Shown here: positions 8,970-18,158 of the stretch, in pieces
Layout: the number at the start of each line of letters is the position of its first letter
Position numbering within the stretch: the stretch's first letter is position 1
Assembly (NCBI GenBank): GCA_905234235.1
Contig: CAJOHN010000005.1
Location: 90,374-154,373, forward strand
Reading direction: 5' to 3'
Source of the DNA: an uncultured Selenomonadaceae bacterium
GTDB taxonomy: Bacteria > Bacillota > Negativicutes > Selenomonadales > Selenomonadaceae
DNA length: 64,000 nt
The notes under the pieces: generated by a model
Told to the model about the DNA's origin: nothing
Seen by the model: the letters and a program-made list of their open reading frames with translations, nothing else
The model's database searches: none
Translations under genes and position numbers: made by a program

Positions 8970-10140
8970 TGTTTCTTTCCTCTAAAAACTTGTCCAAAAC
9001 ACTGTAGTCTGGCAAAACTCCAAAATAATCGTTTTCGTAATGCATCCTGAGATTTCTTATGTTCTTGCGGAGAACTTCAGAAGGGTATATTACTTCATTA
9101 AAACCTTCTTCGCTACGCCTAAAAAACAGAAATGAAGTTATCGGTGCATTCAATTCTAAAAGCTCCGCGTTGTGTGTCGTAAAAAAAATTTGACTGTCAG
9201 AGGATTTTTTTGAAAATGCTTGGTATATGAGATACGCTTCAAGCTCTGAATGCATGTGAGAAAGACGTTCATCAATATAAAATAAATGAGTAGTCTTCTC
9301 ATTCAGTTCATTAAAAAGGCACAAAAAATCTATTGCCTCAAAGGTTCCGTGAGAAAGCCTATCTCCACATCGACGAAGATCACCATCGGGGACAGTTAAA
9401 ATTTCGTTATTCTTGAAAGTAATCTGATATGATTTTGTCTTGACTGATTCACCGTCTTCTCCTTCGACGATTAAACGTTTCACACTTATAACGGAATTGT
9501 CAATTTTTGGAAGCACATTGTTTAAAAACTCAATATTCGTTTCGCCAAGATAGGTTGAAGAGTTTAGCGGGAGCTCGGAGAAGCTGAACCAGAAACCGAT
9601 TTTTTTACGTAAGTCTCTTAATTCTTTTGATGAAGCAAAGGCATAAGATTTACAGCCAATATCGAACAAATTTTTCACGGAGTCATACTTTTCAATTGTA
9701 TCGCCCTCTGCCAATTTTTTTCTCAAGGTTTGTATGTTGTAAGACTTATAAATTTTTTGTCTAAAAATTTCCTCTGTATACAAACTATCATTGCGGAAGC
9801 ACGCTTTTAATAAATAAGCCGTATCCTCAATGACAAACTCTACCTCGAAACTTGAGTTCTTAGACTTATCATATCGCGCTGAAGGAATGCTAAATGAGCC
9901 GTCGCCTAAATCTTTGCCGTAAACGAAATTAAGAATCATGCAAAGCAATTTACCGAAAGTTGTTTTGCCAGAAACATTTGCCCCCATAACTATGAGATTC
10001 TTTCTGACCTTAATTTTTGAGCCAGCGAACAGTCTGTCATTCTCCGAGATATAGTGATTACTTTTGCGTTCGTACGTAAAGTCCACTTCAAAGTTTTTGA
10101 ACATGTAAAAATTGTCGCAAGCTACCCTCAAAATAATCAT
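8962..10140 (-). CDS. AAA/ABC-type ATPase of a two-gene defence pair, 392 aa
   Basis: An OLD/RloA-type ATPase. It has the N-terminal NFYMFKNFEVDF strand, Walker A GANVSGKTTFGK, a Walker-B-like HLFYIDERLSHMHSELE and the H-loop FFTTHNAELLE. The Walker B region has DERLSHMH where many relatives read DEL-x-x-(G/S)LHP. Start set at the ATG 11 nt behind AAGGA. In AbiL- or PARIS-like systems such an ATPase senses a phage protein and controls a TOPRIM nuclease. Here that partner gene, immediately downstream, carries two stops, so the pair is probably silent. The promoter region belongs to the duplicated direct repeat. Confidence 0.75.
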   Translation of the reverse strand: MIILRVACDNFYMFKNFEVDFTYERKSNHYISENDRLFAGSKIKVRKNLIVMGANVSGKTTFGKLLCMILNFVYGKDLGDGSFSIPSARYDKSKNSSFEVEFVIEDTAYLLKACFRNDSLYTEEIFRQKIYKSYNIQTLRKKLAEGDTIEKYDSVKNLFDIGCKSYAFASSKELRDLRKKIGFWFSFSELPLNSSTYLGETNIEFLNNVLPKIDNSVISVKRLIVEGEDGESVKTKSYQITFKNNEILTVPDGDLRRCGDRLSHGTFEAIDFLCLFNELNEKTTHLFYIDERLSHMHSELEAYLIYQAFSKKSSDSQIFFTTHNAELLELNAPITSFLFFRRSEEGFNEVIYPSEVLRKNIRNLRMHYENDYFGVLPDYSVLDKFLEERNND

Positions 10141-10180
10141 CGAGTTCACATTCCTTCAAAACCTTGGTTGCGGTATTTTT

Positions 10181-10556
10181 CTCCGAAAAATCTACGCAGA
10201 GATTCTACCACAAAAATTTTGCTCTGACTACTGCCTCAACGAGAGCTCAAACGCGATGCACAAATTTGTCCGTTGCGCTTGCAAACTTGCAGTGATCCGC
10301 ACCTTAAAAATTGGCTGATTTAGTCCACTGTCTGTCCGTCCGTGGAAAAAATCCCTGGCTGTCAACAACCTTTTCCTTGCTTATATTCGGCGGACGAAAC
10401 GGACAGTCGGACAACTCTACAATCTGATAGTGAATCACTTTACTTGCAACGCTTGTCAAAAAGTGATTCACGTTTCGGCAAAAAATAAAAGCGGACGAGC
10501 AATTAACTCGTCCACCTTAAGCGTAATCTGTCATCGAAAAATGCCCTGCAGAGCGT
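10181..10556. repeat. Long direct repeat, copy B
   Basis: Partner of 3124-3481. It contains the upstream region of the ATPase gene, GGACGAAAC tandem units, a palindrome, the integrase terminator and the last codons of the integrase. Differences between copies are scattered substitutions and small indels, so the duplication is not recent. Confidence 0.85.
10480..10513 (-). terminator. Integrase terminator
   Basis: The minus strand reads GGACGAG, loop TTAATTG, CTCGTCC, GCTTTTATTTTTT. It is a perfect 7 bp stem located 18 bp after the integrase stop. Confidence 0.85.
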
Positions 10557-11706
10557 CGACTGCTTGCCGTTGCATGTCGGGCAAAACGTGGCTGTAAGTG
10601 TCCATCGTGACTTTGATTGAGCTGTGACCTAAACGTTCCTGAACGATTTTGGGATTGACGCCTTGCCGCAGAAGTAACGTCGCGTGAGTGTGGCGCAAGC
10701 CGTGAAAAGTAAAATCCGAGCTGATGTCGCATTTCTTTAACAGCGGCTTGAAGTATCGTCTGCTGAAATTCGTCGGGCTTATCGGTTCGCCGAACGGGCT
10801 GGTGAAAACGAGATTATGCCCCGCAAACAAATCGCCCAGCTCTTCGGAATAGTTTTCCTGCCACTTTTTATAGACGCGAAGATTTTTAATGTCTTCCGGC
10901 ATGAGCAAAATGCGTCTGATACTGTTTTTGGTCTTGGGAGCTTGAAAAACCGCGCCTTTGCCTATGACGTGAGCCAACGAGCGGCGAATAAACAGGCAGG
11001 ATTTTTCAAAGTCAACGTCTTCCCATTTGAGCCCGAACACTTCGCCTTGACGCATTCCGGTGTGAACAGTCAGAGAAATTATCTGCGGCATAACGACGCT
11101 CATGAACTGATGATCAATTTCTTTTGCCGCGTTGATAAGCCGAGCAATTTCATCTTTCGACAGGACGGCGATTTCTTTCTTGCTCAATTTCGGAGCTTTC
11201 GTAAGGCGAACGACATTCGACGATACAAGCCCTGACTTAACTGCGTCGTCAATGCACATGCTGAGATAACGCCGCGTTCCTCTGACGGTCGAACTTGATA
11301 AGCCTGTGCCGTCCGTTCGTCCCGTTTCCAACAGCCGATTGAAATTTTTCTGCAAATCTGCCGCAGTCAATTCGTTAAGCAGAACATTTTCAAAGACTGG
11401 CAGAATGTACGCCTTCAATGTACCGGAATATTTTTCGTAAGTTCGCGGTCTGACATTCGGCTTTGCATAATTCTCCAACCAATTTCTAATCCAGTTTCCA
11501 ACGGTTAATTTTTCGTCATCGTTTGCCGTTCGATTAAGGCTGTCGATAAACTCTTTGCCCTTCTGCATTGCCTCGCGCTTAGTCTTTGCGGCAAATTTTT
11601 TGCGGCCGCGATTTCCGTAAGCGTCGGTGTAACGGAGCTGGTAAATCCAAATTCCGCGTTTAACGTCGTGAAAGAAGCCGCCCTCGCCTGAATTTCTCTT
11701 GCCCAT
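10531..11706 (-). CDS. int: Tyrosine recombinase (integrase), 391 aa
   Basis: Phage-type site-specific recombinase. It has an N-terminal arm-binding domain (GIWIYQLRYTDAYGNRGRKK), a SAM-like core-binding domain (VGNWIRNWLENYAKPNVRP) and a catalytic domain. The catalytic residues are visible: Arg in HTGMRQGEVFGL, Lys in APKTKNSIRR, His-x-x-Arg in FHGLRHTHATLL, His in LGHSSIKVTM, and Tyr in DTYSHVLP. Start set at the ATG behind GGAGG (GGAGGCAATTATG). An excisionase lies just upstream, the usual int-xis pair. Its 3' end is duplicated beyond the defence block. It probably moved part or all of the 1.5-31.2 kb element, but it sits 9 kb from the nearest tRNA fragment. Confidence 0.9.
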   Translation of the reverse strand: MGKRNSGEGGFFHDVKRGIWIYQLRYTDAYGNRGRKKFAAKTKREAMQKGKEFIDSLNRTANDDEKLTVGNWIRNWLENYAKPNVRPRTYEKYSGTLKAYILPVFENVLLNELTAADLQKNFNRLLETGRTDGTGLSSSTVRGTRRYLSMCIDDAVKSGLVSSNVVRLTKAPKLSKKEIAVLSKDEIARLINAAKEIDHQFMSVVMPQIISLTVHTGMRQGEVFGLKWEDVDFEKSCLFIRRSLAHVIGKGAVFQAPKTKNSIRRILLMPEDIKNLRVYKKWQENYSEELGDLFAGHNLVFTSPFGEPISPTNFSRRYFKPLLKKCDISSDFTFHGLRHTHATLLLRQGVNPKIVQERLGHSSIKVTMDTYSHVLPDMQRQAVDALQGIFR

Positions 11707-11787
11707 AATTGCCTCCAATTAAAACGAACGGGCAGAAGCGCAGTTGCTTCCGCCCAAAACGGAACGATTGATTTTTGTTGCAAATAG

Positions 11788-11940
11788 TTATTTGTCGTCA
11801 ACGAAGCTCGCGGGAATTAAGATGCGCCCCATGACGCGGCGATGGGGAATTTTTCCCTGCTGAACACCGGCGTAAATCAGAGACTTACTGACGCCGAGAA
11901 TTGCCGCAACCTCTTTGACGGAGTAGAATTTTTTCGTCAT
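11788..11940 (-). CDS. xis: Excisionase-like MerR/HTH protein, 50 aa
   Basis: A short winged-helix protein: FYSVKEVAAILGVSKSLIYA, then GKIPHRRVMGRILIPASFVDD. This is the standard form of excisionase/MerR-type DNA-binding proteins that bend DNA at attachment sites. ATG at 11938-11940 with GGAGGG 6 nt upstream. It lies about 80 bp upstream of the integrase, on the same strand. Confidence 0.8.
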   Translation of the reverse strand: MTKKFYSVKEVAAILGVSKSLIYAGVQQGKIPHRRVMGRILIPASFVDDK

Positions 11941-11942
11941 GC

Positions 11943-14218
11943 TCAACCCTCCTTAGGCGCGATTAAAAACTGCGGACAGACGAAAGGCAAATTGCCGACA
12001 GCGGGCAGATGTTGTTGCCACCATTGCCGATAGTGAATCGGCACGGCGGTATTGAGGGGCACGTTCATTATGTATTCGATTGGATCCGTGACGTAAGCCG
12101 ACATTGCGAGCATGGGAAGAACGAGTCTTTCGTTAAGCCAAAGCTTCGCGGCGTCCGCCGAAGAAAACTCCTTCAGCCCACTTGGCTTGAAATGTTCCAC
12201 GAACTCGACGGCACCTTGTACAGTATCGTAAATGCCGATGTAATCGGGACTGACAGTCGCGAAGAACCTTTGCGCGGGAATTTGCGCGACGAAATTAGGA
12301 GCATGGTAAGGCGACTGAAGTACGTCCTCAAATTTGGGCAAGAACGGTTGATGATAAGGATTTTTTGTCCACTCGTCCCGAACAAATTGAGTGCAGGTGT
12401 CGAAATAAGCCTGCTCAACGTTCGGTGCCTCGACAACGTGAATGCCGCTGTTGTTGTTGATGAGCCACGTTAAAAGCTCGGTGCTGTTCGCCTTGCCGCT
12501 GATAAAAACTCACGACGAATTTGTAAGCGTCGTCAAAGCGTAGCCAAGCGGTATTCGTAGTTTTTTCGCGGAAGCCGATAAAACCGGACGAATCAGCGAC
12601 ATATTCTGATTCTGTTGCCGCAAGTCCGTTGTATTTTGTGGTGCCGATACTCTGTTTAAGCGCGTGCAAGAACCGAACCTCCGGCTTGCTTTCCTTCGTG
12701 CTCGTCAAGTTTTGCCGCATAATATTTTCAACGGCATTCAGCGCGTGCTCCCGATACGCTATCATTTCCGCGTCACTCATTCCGCAGTATATTCCGAATG
12801 CCGCAATCAAATTGATCTCGACAGCCATCGTTGCAATAGCATCGATAAAGCGCGGAACAGAAAATTTTTGTTGGTAAAGCTCGCGATACTCTGCAAAACG
12901 TGATGCACATTCCCCGACGACACTTGAGCCGTATTCTGTGAGAAATTGGATTAACAACGCGAAGTGGATCAAAAGTCCCTTCGACGATTGGAAGGACAAT
13001 TAGCCTGTACAAACTGGATTCGCTCAAGCCCAGCTCGTCTTCGCCTGTCATTACGATCACGCATTGAACGTCATCGGCACGTCCTGTAGATAAGTCGTTG
13101 ACGTTCATCTTGCCAGAAAACATTCCGTCGCCGACAGCACGTATCGCAGTCTCGGCATTATCGCGGGCAAGGTTATTGCTTGCGCCGACCGTATTCGAGA
13201 AGTCATCGAGCAAGACAACAGTATCGCGCATCTTCGTAACGAATTCCTGCGTGTAAGCTTTGGTTGACGTGAGGCGCATGCTTGCTTTTCGGCGGTTCTT
13301 GGCGAAGATATTCGCGATGAGCGACACGACCGTCGTTTTAAACAAGTTAGTCTTGCCTTTGACGAAAATGACGCTCCGAAAATCGACGCCAAACTTCCTC
13401 AGCCAGAACAAAGACAACGCGATATGAGCGACGAGCCAGAGAATTTCGATGACGCCATTTTGATGCCCGATTTCTCTAAACCTCGAACCTTCGGTGAAAA
13501 TTTCTCGCCTGTTCAAATAACCGACGCTCGGCAAGATGATTTCCATGCCCGTATAAAATCTGTCCTCGCCGATGTAAAATTTAGGTGGCACTCCCTCGAA
13601 TTCGACCCAGCCGCTAAGGTCGGAATAATACTCAACCTCCACCGTTGATGCGTCGCGTTGGTAAATTCGTGTCAGATATTCATCCTTGGCATCCAAATCG
13701 CCGAGCGACGTGTACGCAGACGGCAATTCTCGACGAATGACCTCGAAAATTTTTTTGAAATCGTGCGCGGGAATTTTGAGCGTTTTTGCAACGGTGCCTT
13801 GTTCGTCATTGAAAGAAACTTTGACGTGGAAAACTTCCTTAATCTTTTTGCCTGACCAGCGTCGCTCAATCTTGTTGATGGTGAGCGTCGTGTTGGCAAT
13901 TTTTCGCCCCTGCTTGTCGCCGTCTCTGAGCTGATACAGACCGCCTTCGCCGACGATAAAATTTTCGCCAGTGAGTGATATGGTTGACGTTGCCGTAGCG
14001 GGAATATTTACGATCGCCTCCCACACGCCGAAGTTCTGATTGAATCGCGCAACCATGGGCTGAATATAGCCGAAACATTGCGTGCGATGTTCCTCCGGAA
14101 GGATATGCGGCGTTTTCGGATTCCACGGCGGCAAAACTTCCGGAAGAGGAATTTTGACGGGTTCACCTTCTTGTTTTTCAAGTATGCCGAATTCCGCTGT
14201 GCCGAATTTAATCGCCAC
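11943..14218 (-). pseudogene. DUF927-type primase-helicase-like ATPase, two frameshifts
   Basis: One gene in three frames. The first segment starts at a GTG (14216-14218) behind GGGGGC and carries a substrate-domain-like region, an atypical Walker A VKGKTNLFKTT (GKTN-x-x-KTT) and a Walker B TVVLLDDFSN, followed by RLIVLPIVEGTFD. A 1-nt shift near 12980 leads into ALLIQFLTEYGSSVV and onward. A second shift near 12505 leads into ELLTWLINNNSGIHVVEAPN and the C-terminal segment ending at 11943. DUF927 ATPases of plasmids and integrative elements are thought to act as replicative helicases; that role is family knowledge. Total length would be about 755 residues. The shifts may be decay or assembly errors. 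Confidence 0.7.
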
Positions 14219-14534
14219 GCCGATCGCCCCCTTTCAGAATTTCCTCGTTCGTGTTATTAAGTTCGACGAAATCTTCTAGGAACTGCGAATATCTAATCAG
14301 CGAATCAGCTACTTCTTCATTGAGCGGCTTGCTCTGTAGTAGTTGCCGAACGAGAGTTTTAAGCTCCTGCACGGCGTTTAGCATGTCTTGCCCGACGACG
14401 ACGATAGAAATTTTCTTGCTCCTGAGCCGAAGATAAATCAGCCTACTAACAGAGATTCCCGATTCTTCCGCGAGGACTTTGTAGTGAGCAAGCATGTCCG
14501 GCGGCAGTGAAACCGAGATTCGTTTTTTTCGCAT
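14208..14534 (-). CDS. Ribbon-helix-helix protein, 108 aa
   Basis: The N-terminal RKKRISVSLPPDMLAHYKVL, then EESGISVSRLI, is a CopG/Arc-type ribbon-helix-helix. The C-terminal half is a leucine-rich helix (QDMLNAVQELKTLVRQLL). ATG chosen because AAGGGAG lies 7 nt before it. The stop overlaps the GTG of the DUF927 gene. It is divergent from the 14809 gene, so it may repress that intergenic region. A relaxosome accessory (MobC-like) role is less likely because no relaxase is nearby. Confidence 0.65.
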   Translation of the reverse strand: MRKKRISVSLPPDMLAHYKVLAEESGISVSRLIYLRLRSKKISIVVVGQDMLNAVQELKTLVRQLLQSKPLNEEVADSLIRYSQFLEDFVELNNTNEEILKGGDRRGD

Positions 14535-14756
14535 TTGAATGCTCCCTTCTGTAAAATTTTCGTCAAGCCGCCCGCGCAGGTTTTCACCCCCTTCAAATCT
14601 ATGGTATATTTTCAAGCGGTCTGACTTTGACAATGCAGATTATAAATGTTTTCATTGGTAATCGTTTCTTCCAGCAAAGCAGTGCAAAAAACTGCAAAAT
14701 TCGTAACGAGGGCGTCAGGACGCGATATAAAAAATTTTAGACGCCAAAAATTTTCT

Positions 14757-14784
14757 TTGAAAAATTTGCAACCCGTGATAGAAT
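14757..14784 (+). promoter_or_regulatory. Promoter of the 600-residue HTH protein
   Basis: TTGAAA (14757-14762) and TAGAAT (14779-14784) are separated by 16 bp. They precede GGAG and a GTG start at 14809. Confidence 0.55.
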
Positions 14785-14808
14785 TATCAAAATTTTTTGG
14801 AGTCCACG

Positions 14809-16595
14809 GTGATAACCATGAAAAACGACTTGCATGACGCTTTTGACGAAGTCATATTTGATAAGTTGGGCGAGTGGAAAAATAACGTCGACAAAGAGTT
14901 TAACATTAATCTTGTCGACGCCTTTTGGCTCATGCACTTAGACTTTGAACATTTCAAACGTCATCTTCGACCTACTCCTACAGACAAAAAAAGGAACGCA
15001 ATCACGTTCCATGAAGATATTGAGAACATCAAACATAAAATTCTTGAGCATTATTCCCGACGGTTTGAAGATGACTTCCAAAACTACCCGACAAATATGT
15101 TCGACAAAATTGACTACGAATTTCGTAACTTATATTTGGAAAAATCTGTTTCTATCGGCAACAAGCTACTTTCAAAGACCCTTGATCTTGCAAAAAATGT
15201 CAAAAGTTTGTTCAAAGAAATTAGGGAATTCCAAAACAGATACGGTCAAGAACTTCAAATACAAAAGCCAATTTCATCGCTCTCCGATATAGAGAAATTG
15301 CAAACTTCATTGACCAAAGATGAATTGAGTCCGGAGACAAGAAAAAATTTAAGCTTAATCTCGACGAAGGCTACCGACTTAAAAGATCAAATTCGAGAAC
15401 TTACGCTTAATCCCGATGAAACCGAATTTAATGCCGCAATAAAATTTTGTGACGAACACGCGAGCAAACTCGGAGAATTGGGCAAGCCTTTGAAAGATTG
15501 CTTGACTGCGATTTATTATTTGCTCGATCATTCGTTTAATGTTGAACTGATTTTGGTTTTCCTCTTCGGTAAATTTGATCGTGCGGGAGCCGGCGAAGCT
15601 TTGACGCTTGTTATTGAACGGCATGAAAAATTTTTTCTATCCCTGTATAACGAACTCAAAAGTTTTTATCACGAAATCAATGCATTGCTCGAAATTGTTA
15701 CCAACGATTGTCCGCGAGCGTTTGAAGAGGAATATTATCAGTGGTTACCTAAATTTTCCCCGCCCGACGAGCCGCGTGCCATACTTTTCAAACTTAAGAA
15801 ACTGATTAACCTTTACAAATTTTATTGTAAGGCTCAAAAAGTTTCTCGCTCGAAATGTATTGAACATGTTCTGTTCACCTACGAAAAGATTCTTATTGAG
15901 ACCCGCTTCACAGAATTTCATTATGCTCCAATGTGGAATAACCTGCCCAATTATATGATGCATTTTTTCGGATTAAATCAATCAGATTTGGCGAAAATAT
16001 TAGGTGTCGGCAACCACAACATAACGCGAGAAATGAGCAAAGGTACTTTGGTCACCAATCACAAAGTTTTATTTCAAGCCGCCACAGATTTTTCTTATAC
16101 TTACATCCTCGGAGAAACAACTATTCCTTATTACGGAAAAAATTATTCTCACGAAACAAAATATATGTTTGGGGTTGCCATACAGATGGCATATGCTGAA
16201 ATGTTTTTGAACTATATTGACGCTTTAGTAGAGTACAGAGAGGAAATAGCGAACACTTCACATATATCAAAGAGTAAGCTTTCTTCAAAAAACGAATACA
16301 CATTGAAAATGTCGGAGCAAATACAAATTATGGTGAGACGTATTCAAGAAATGCGTGAATCCGTTTTTGATTGTCGCACGATACCTACCTACGACAAAAT
16401 TCAAACGGCAAAAAAAAAAAGTTCACAGATGCGAAATCGCAACGCAATAAAGCCTATGATCTCGACAAGGCAGATGAAAAAATTGGAAACTTGCAACGCA
16501 AATATGAGTCTTTGAAGAAAGAATTTGAGATTCGTCCGAAACTACAACAAGAACTTTTGGATAAACTTGAACAATGTTTATTCCCTTTGAAGTAA
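14809..16595 (+). CDS. Helical protein with HTH, about 594 aa, frameshift in an A11 run
   Basis: Start is GTG, 6 nt behind GGAG (an in-frame ATG follows at 14818). The protein is highly charged and mostly alpha-helical. A helix-turn-helix is visible at about residues 385-425 (LNQSDLAKILGVGNHNITRE) with a following FSYTYILGET, as in XRE regulators. A run of 11 A at 16410-16420 splits the frame. The short frame ends at 16515, but the next frame continues with coherent helical sequence (NLQRKYESLKKEFEIRP) to TAA at 16595. Either one base is an assembly error or the A-run causes polymerase slippage and two products. It is transcribed away from the RHH-DUF927 operon. Function not recognised; a regulator is one guess. 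Confidence 0.55.
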
Positions 16596-16611
16596 TTTTT
16601 TCACGTAAGAA

Positions 16612-16660
16612 TAAAAAAGAACAGGAGCACTTTGGTAGAAATTCCCGTTCTTTTTTTGTT
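16612..16660. terminator. Bidirectional terminator
   Basis: AAAAAAGAACAGGAG and CCCGTTCTTTTTTT pair with one mismatch. It lies between two convergent genes and has T-runs on both strands. Confidence 0.7.
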
Positions 16661-16671
16661 AACAGTACAGA

Positions 16672-17589
16672 CTATTTTTGATTGAAATATTCGCAATAAT
16701 AAGGGGCAACTTCGTCGTTGTAAATTTGCCAGAGGATTTCATCACCGAATTCGGCACGAAAGGATTCGAGTTCGTTGACGGAATAGAAGTCGAGCAAGAA
16801 TTTGTAGATGTCGCGTAGGTCAGCGGGAACTCTGCGCGGCAAGTAAAGCGATTCGTTACGGCTAATAGGCTTGCGCAATTCAACCGGCTGAATGTGTTCG
16901 ATGTACTCGAATCGCGGCAATTTGGAAGCGTCGTTGATGATGTTAATAACCCTGTCGATTGTGCCGTCAAGTTCGGCACGATTGATGTACTCGTGAAGCG
17001 TGTGAGCCGCGTGATAACTGCTAGAGAGATTGACGGCGGCGACACCGAGTTCGGGCGCAATAAGCGAGATATCGGAGAAAGAACCTTGCGCGGTCTTGAA
17101 ACCTTTGCCGTTGATGTAAGTTTCAAACTCTTGATTGGCGCAGTGATAGTAAACAGCGTCGTTGGAGTCGCGCCGATCAATCTCGATGATAAACTTGATT
17201 GAATCAATTTCTTTGGGCAGTTGGTGCTGTTTGTGGGCGCGACAAAAAGCTTTAGCCCCGATACCGCCGACTTCCTCGTCACACGTAAAGAGAAGCCAAG
17301 GTTTAATCTTTGCAGACGTGTAGATTTTGACGAGAGCAAAAACGCCGCAGCGATCGTCGCCGCCAATACCCTGCGGGCTCATGAGGATATTACCGTCAGC
17401 CGTTTTGCAGATGTCGCGAACGGGTTCTTCATGAATGGTATCGAGATGGGAGACCAACATAACAGGAGCTTGCCCGCGAACGAGGATAAAGTTACCCTTG
17501 CTGATGAGAGTCTTGCCCTTGAATTTCTTGCAGAGCCGCTTGAAGAGTTGCTTTTGCGTGGGGCGCAGGAAGTCTTCCAAGGTTTTCAT
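16672..17589 (-). CDS. M20/M42-type metallopeptidase-like protein, 305 aa
   Basis: Zinc aminopeptidase signature residues are present in order: MLVSHLDTIHEE (His), GIGGDDRCGVFAL (Asp), FTCDEEVGGIGAKAF (Glu-Glu), IEIDRRDSND (Asp) and a late AAHTLHEY (His). ATG at 17587-17589 behind AGGAGG overlaps the upstream stop by ATGA. Such peptidase-like genes occur in phage and ICE early operons with unknown substrates. The context (ERF, exonuclease, DUF932) suggests it belongs to the element's early module. Confidence 0.7.
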   Translation of the reverse strand: MKTLEDFLRPTQKQLFKRLCKKFKGKTLISKGNFILVRGQAPVMLVSHLDTIHEEPVRDICKTADGNILMSPQGIGGDDRCGVFALVKIYTSAKIKPWLLFTCDEEVGGIGAKAFCRAHKQHQLPKEIDSIKFIIEIDRRDSNDAVYYHCANQEFETYINGKGFKTAQGSFSDISLIAPELGVAAVNLSSSYHAAHTLHEYINRAELDGTIDRVINIINDASKLPRFEYIEHIQPVELRKPISRNESLYLPRRVPADLRDIYKFLLDFYSVNELESFRAEFGDEILWQIYNDEVAPYYCEYFNQK

Positions 17590-18046
17590 GCGGAAGCCTC
17601 CTTTTGAGCAAGGCACGATTCGCAAAGGTAAATGGTTTTACCGTCAGAGTCGACAAAGGGCACGAGTTCGTCGGCAAGGAAATATTGGTCGCAATCGAAA
17701 TCATTTTCCAGACACCGTTGGCAAACGGAACTGCCGTCGGCGACGGTAGTAAATTCGCTTTTGGGATGATATTCCTCGCAGTGTTCGCAGAAGCGGTAGT
17801 AGTTGTCCAAGCAGCGAGCACAAACGCGAATGAAATCACCGCGATAATTAATGACTTCCCAAGTTTCGTAGCAAGCTTGCTCGCACTCTTGGCAGAATTC
17901 GTGGTCATCATCAGGGTCGCAATCGGAGCAGTAAAGCCCATCGGAAGTTTCGCACCCGCAGGAAATGCACAAGCCGTAAGTAGCGACTTTGAAAGACTCG
18001 AAGTCGTGAGAGTCGCGAATGGAAATCTTGGCGTTGAAATCGGGAT
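17586..18046 (-). CDS. Exon 2: zinc-binding C-terminal part of the ERF-containing protein
   Basis: The frame up to PDFNAKISIRDSHDF joins exon 1 once the group II intron is removed (predicted junction DWI-H-PDF). It encodes at least seven Cys pairs (CISCGC, YCSDCD, CQECEQAC, CARC, CEHC, CQRC, CESC), so it should form several zinc ribbons. It ends at TGA 17586. The 27 codons upstream in this frame are intron sequence and should not be translated in the spliced mRNA. Confidence 0.65.
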
Positions 18047-18094
18047 ATAGTGATAGGTAAGGCTTTGAGGTAATCGCCGCCTTTTCCCCCACTC

Positions 18095-18132
18095 CACACC
18101 GTACGTGAGAGTTTCCCCTCATACGGCGTTCC
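18095..18132 (-). ncRNA. Group II intron domain V
   Basis: The minus strand reads GCCGTATGAGGGGAAAC then TCTCACGTACGGTG. This is the characteristic hairpin with a GAAA-type tetraloop and central bulge that forms the ribozyme core. It is the most conserved part of these introns. Confidence 0.85.
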
Positions 18133-18158
18133 ATCTTTGATATTTCATTTCAATCTAA

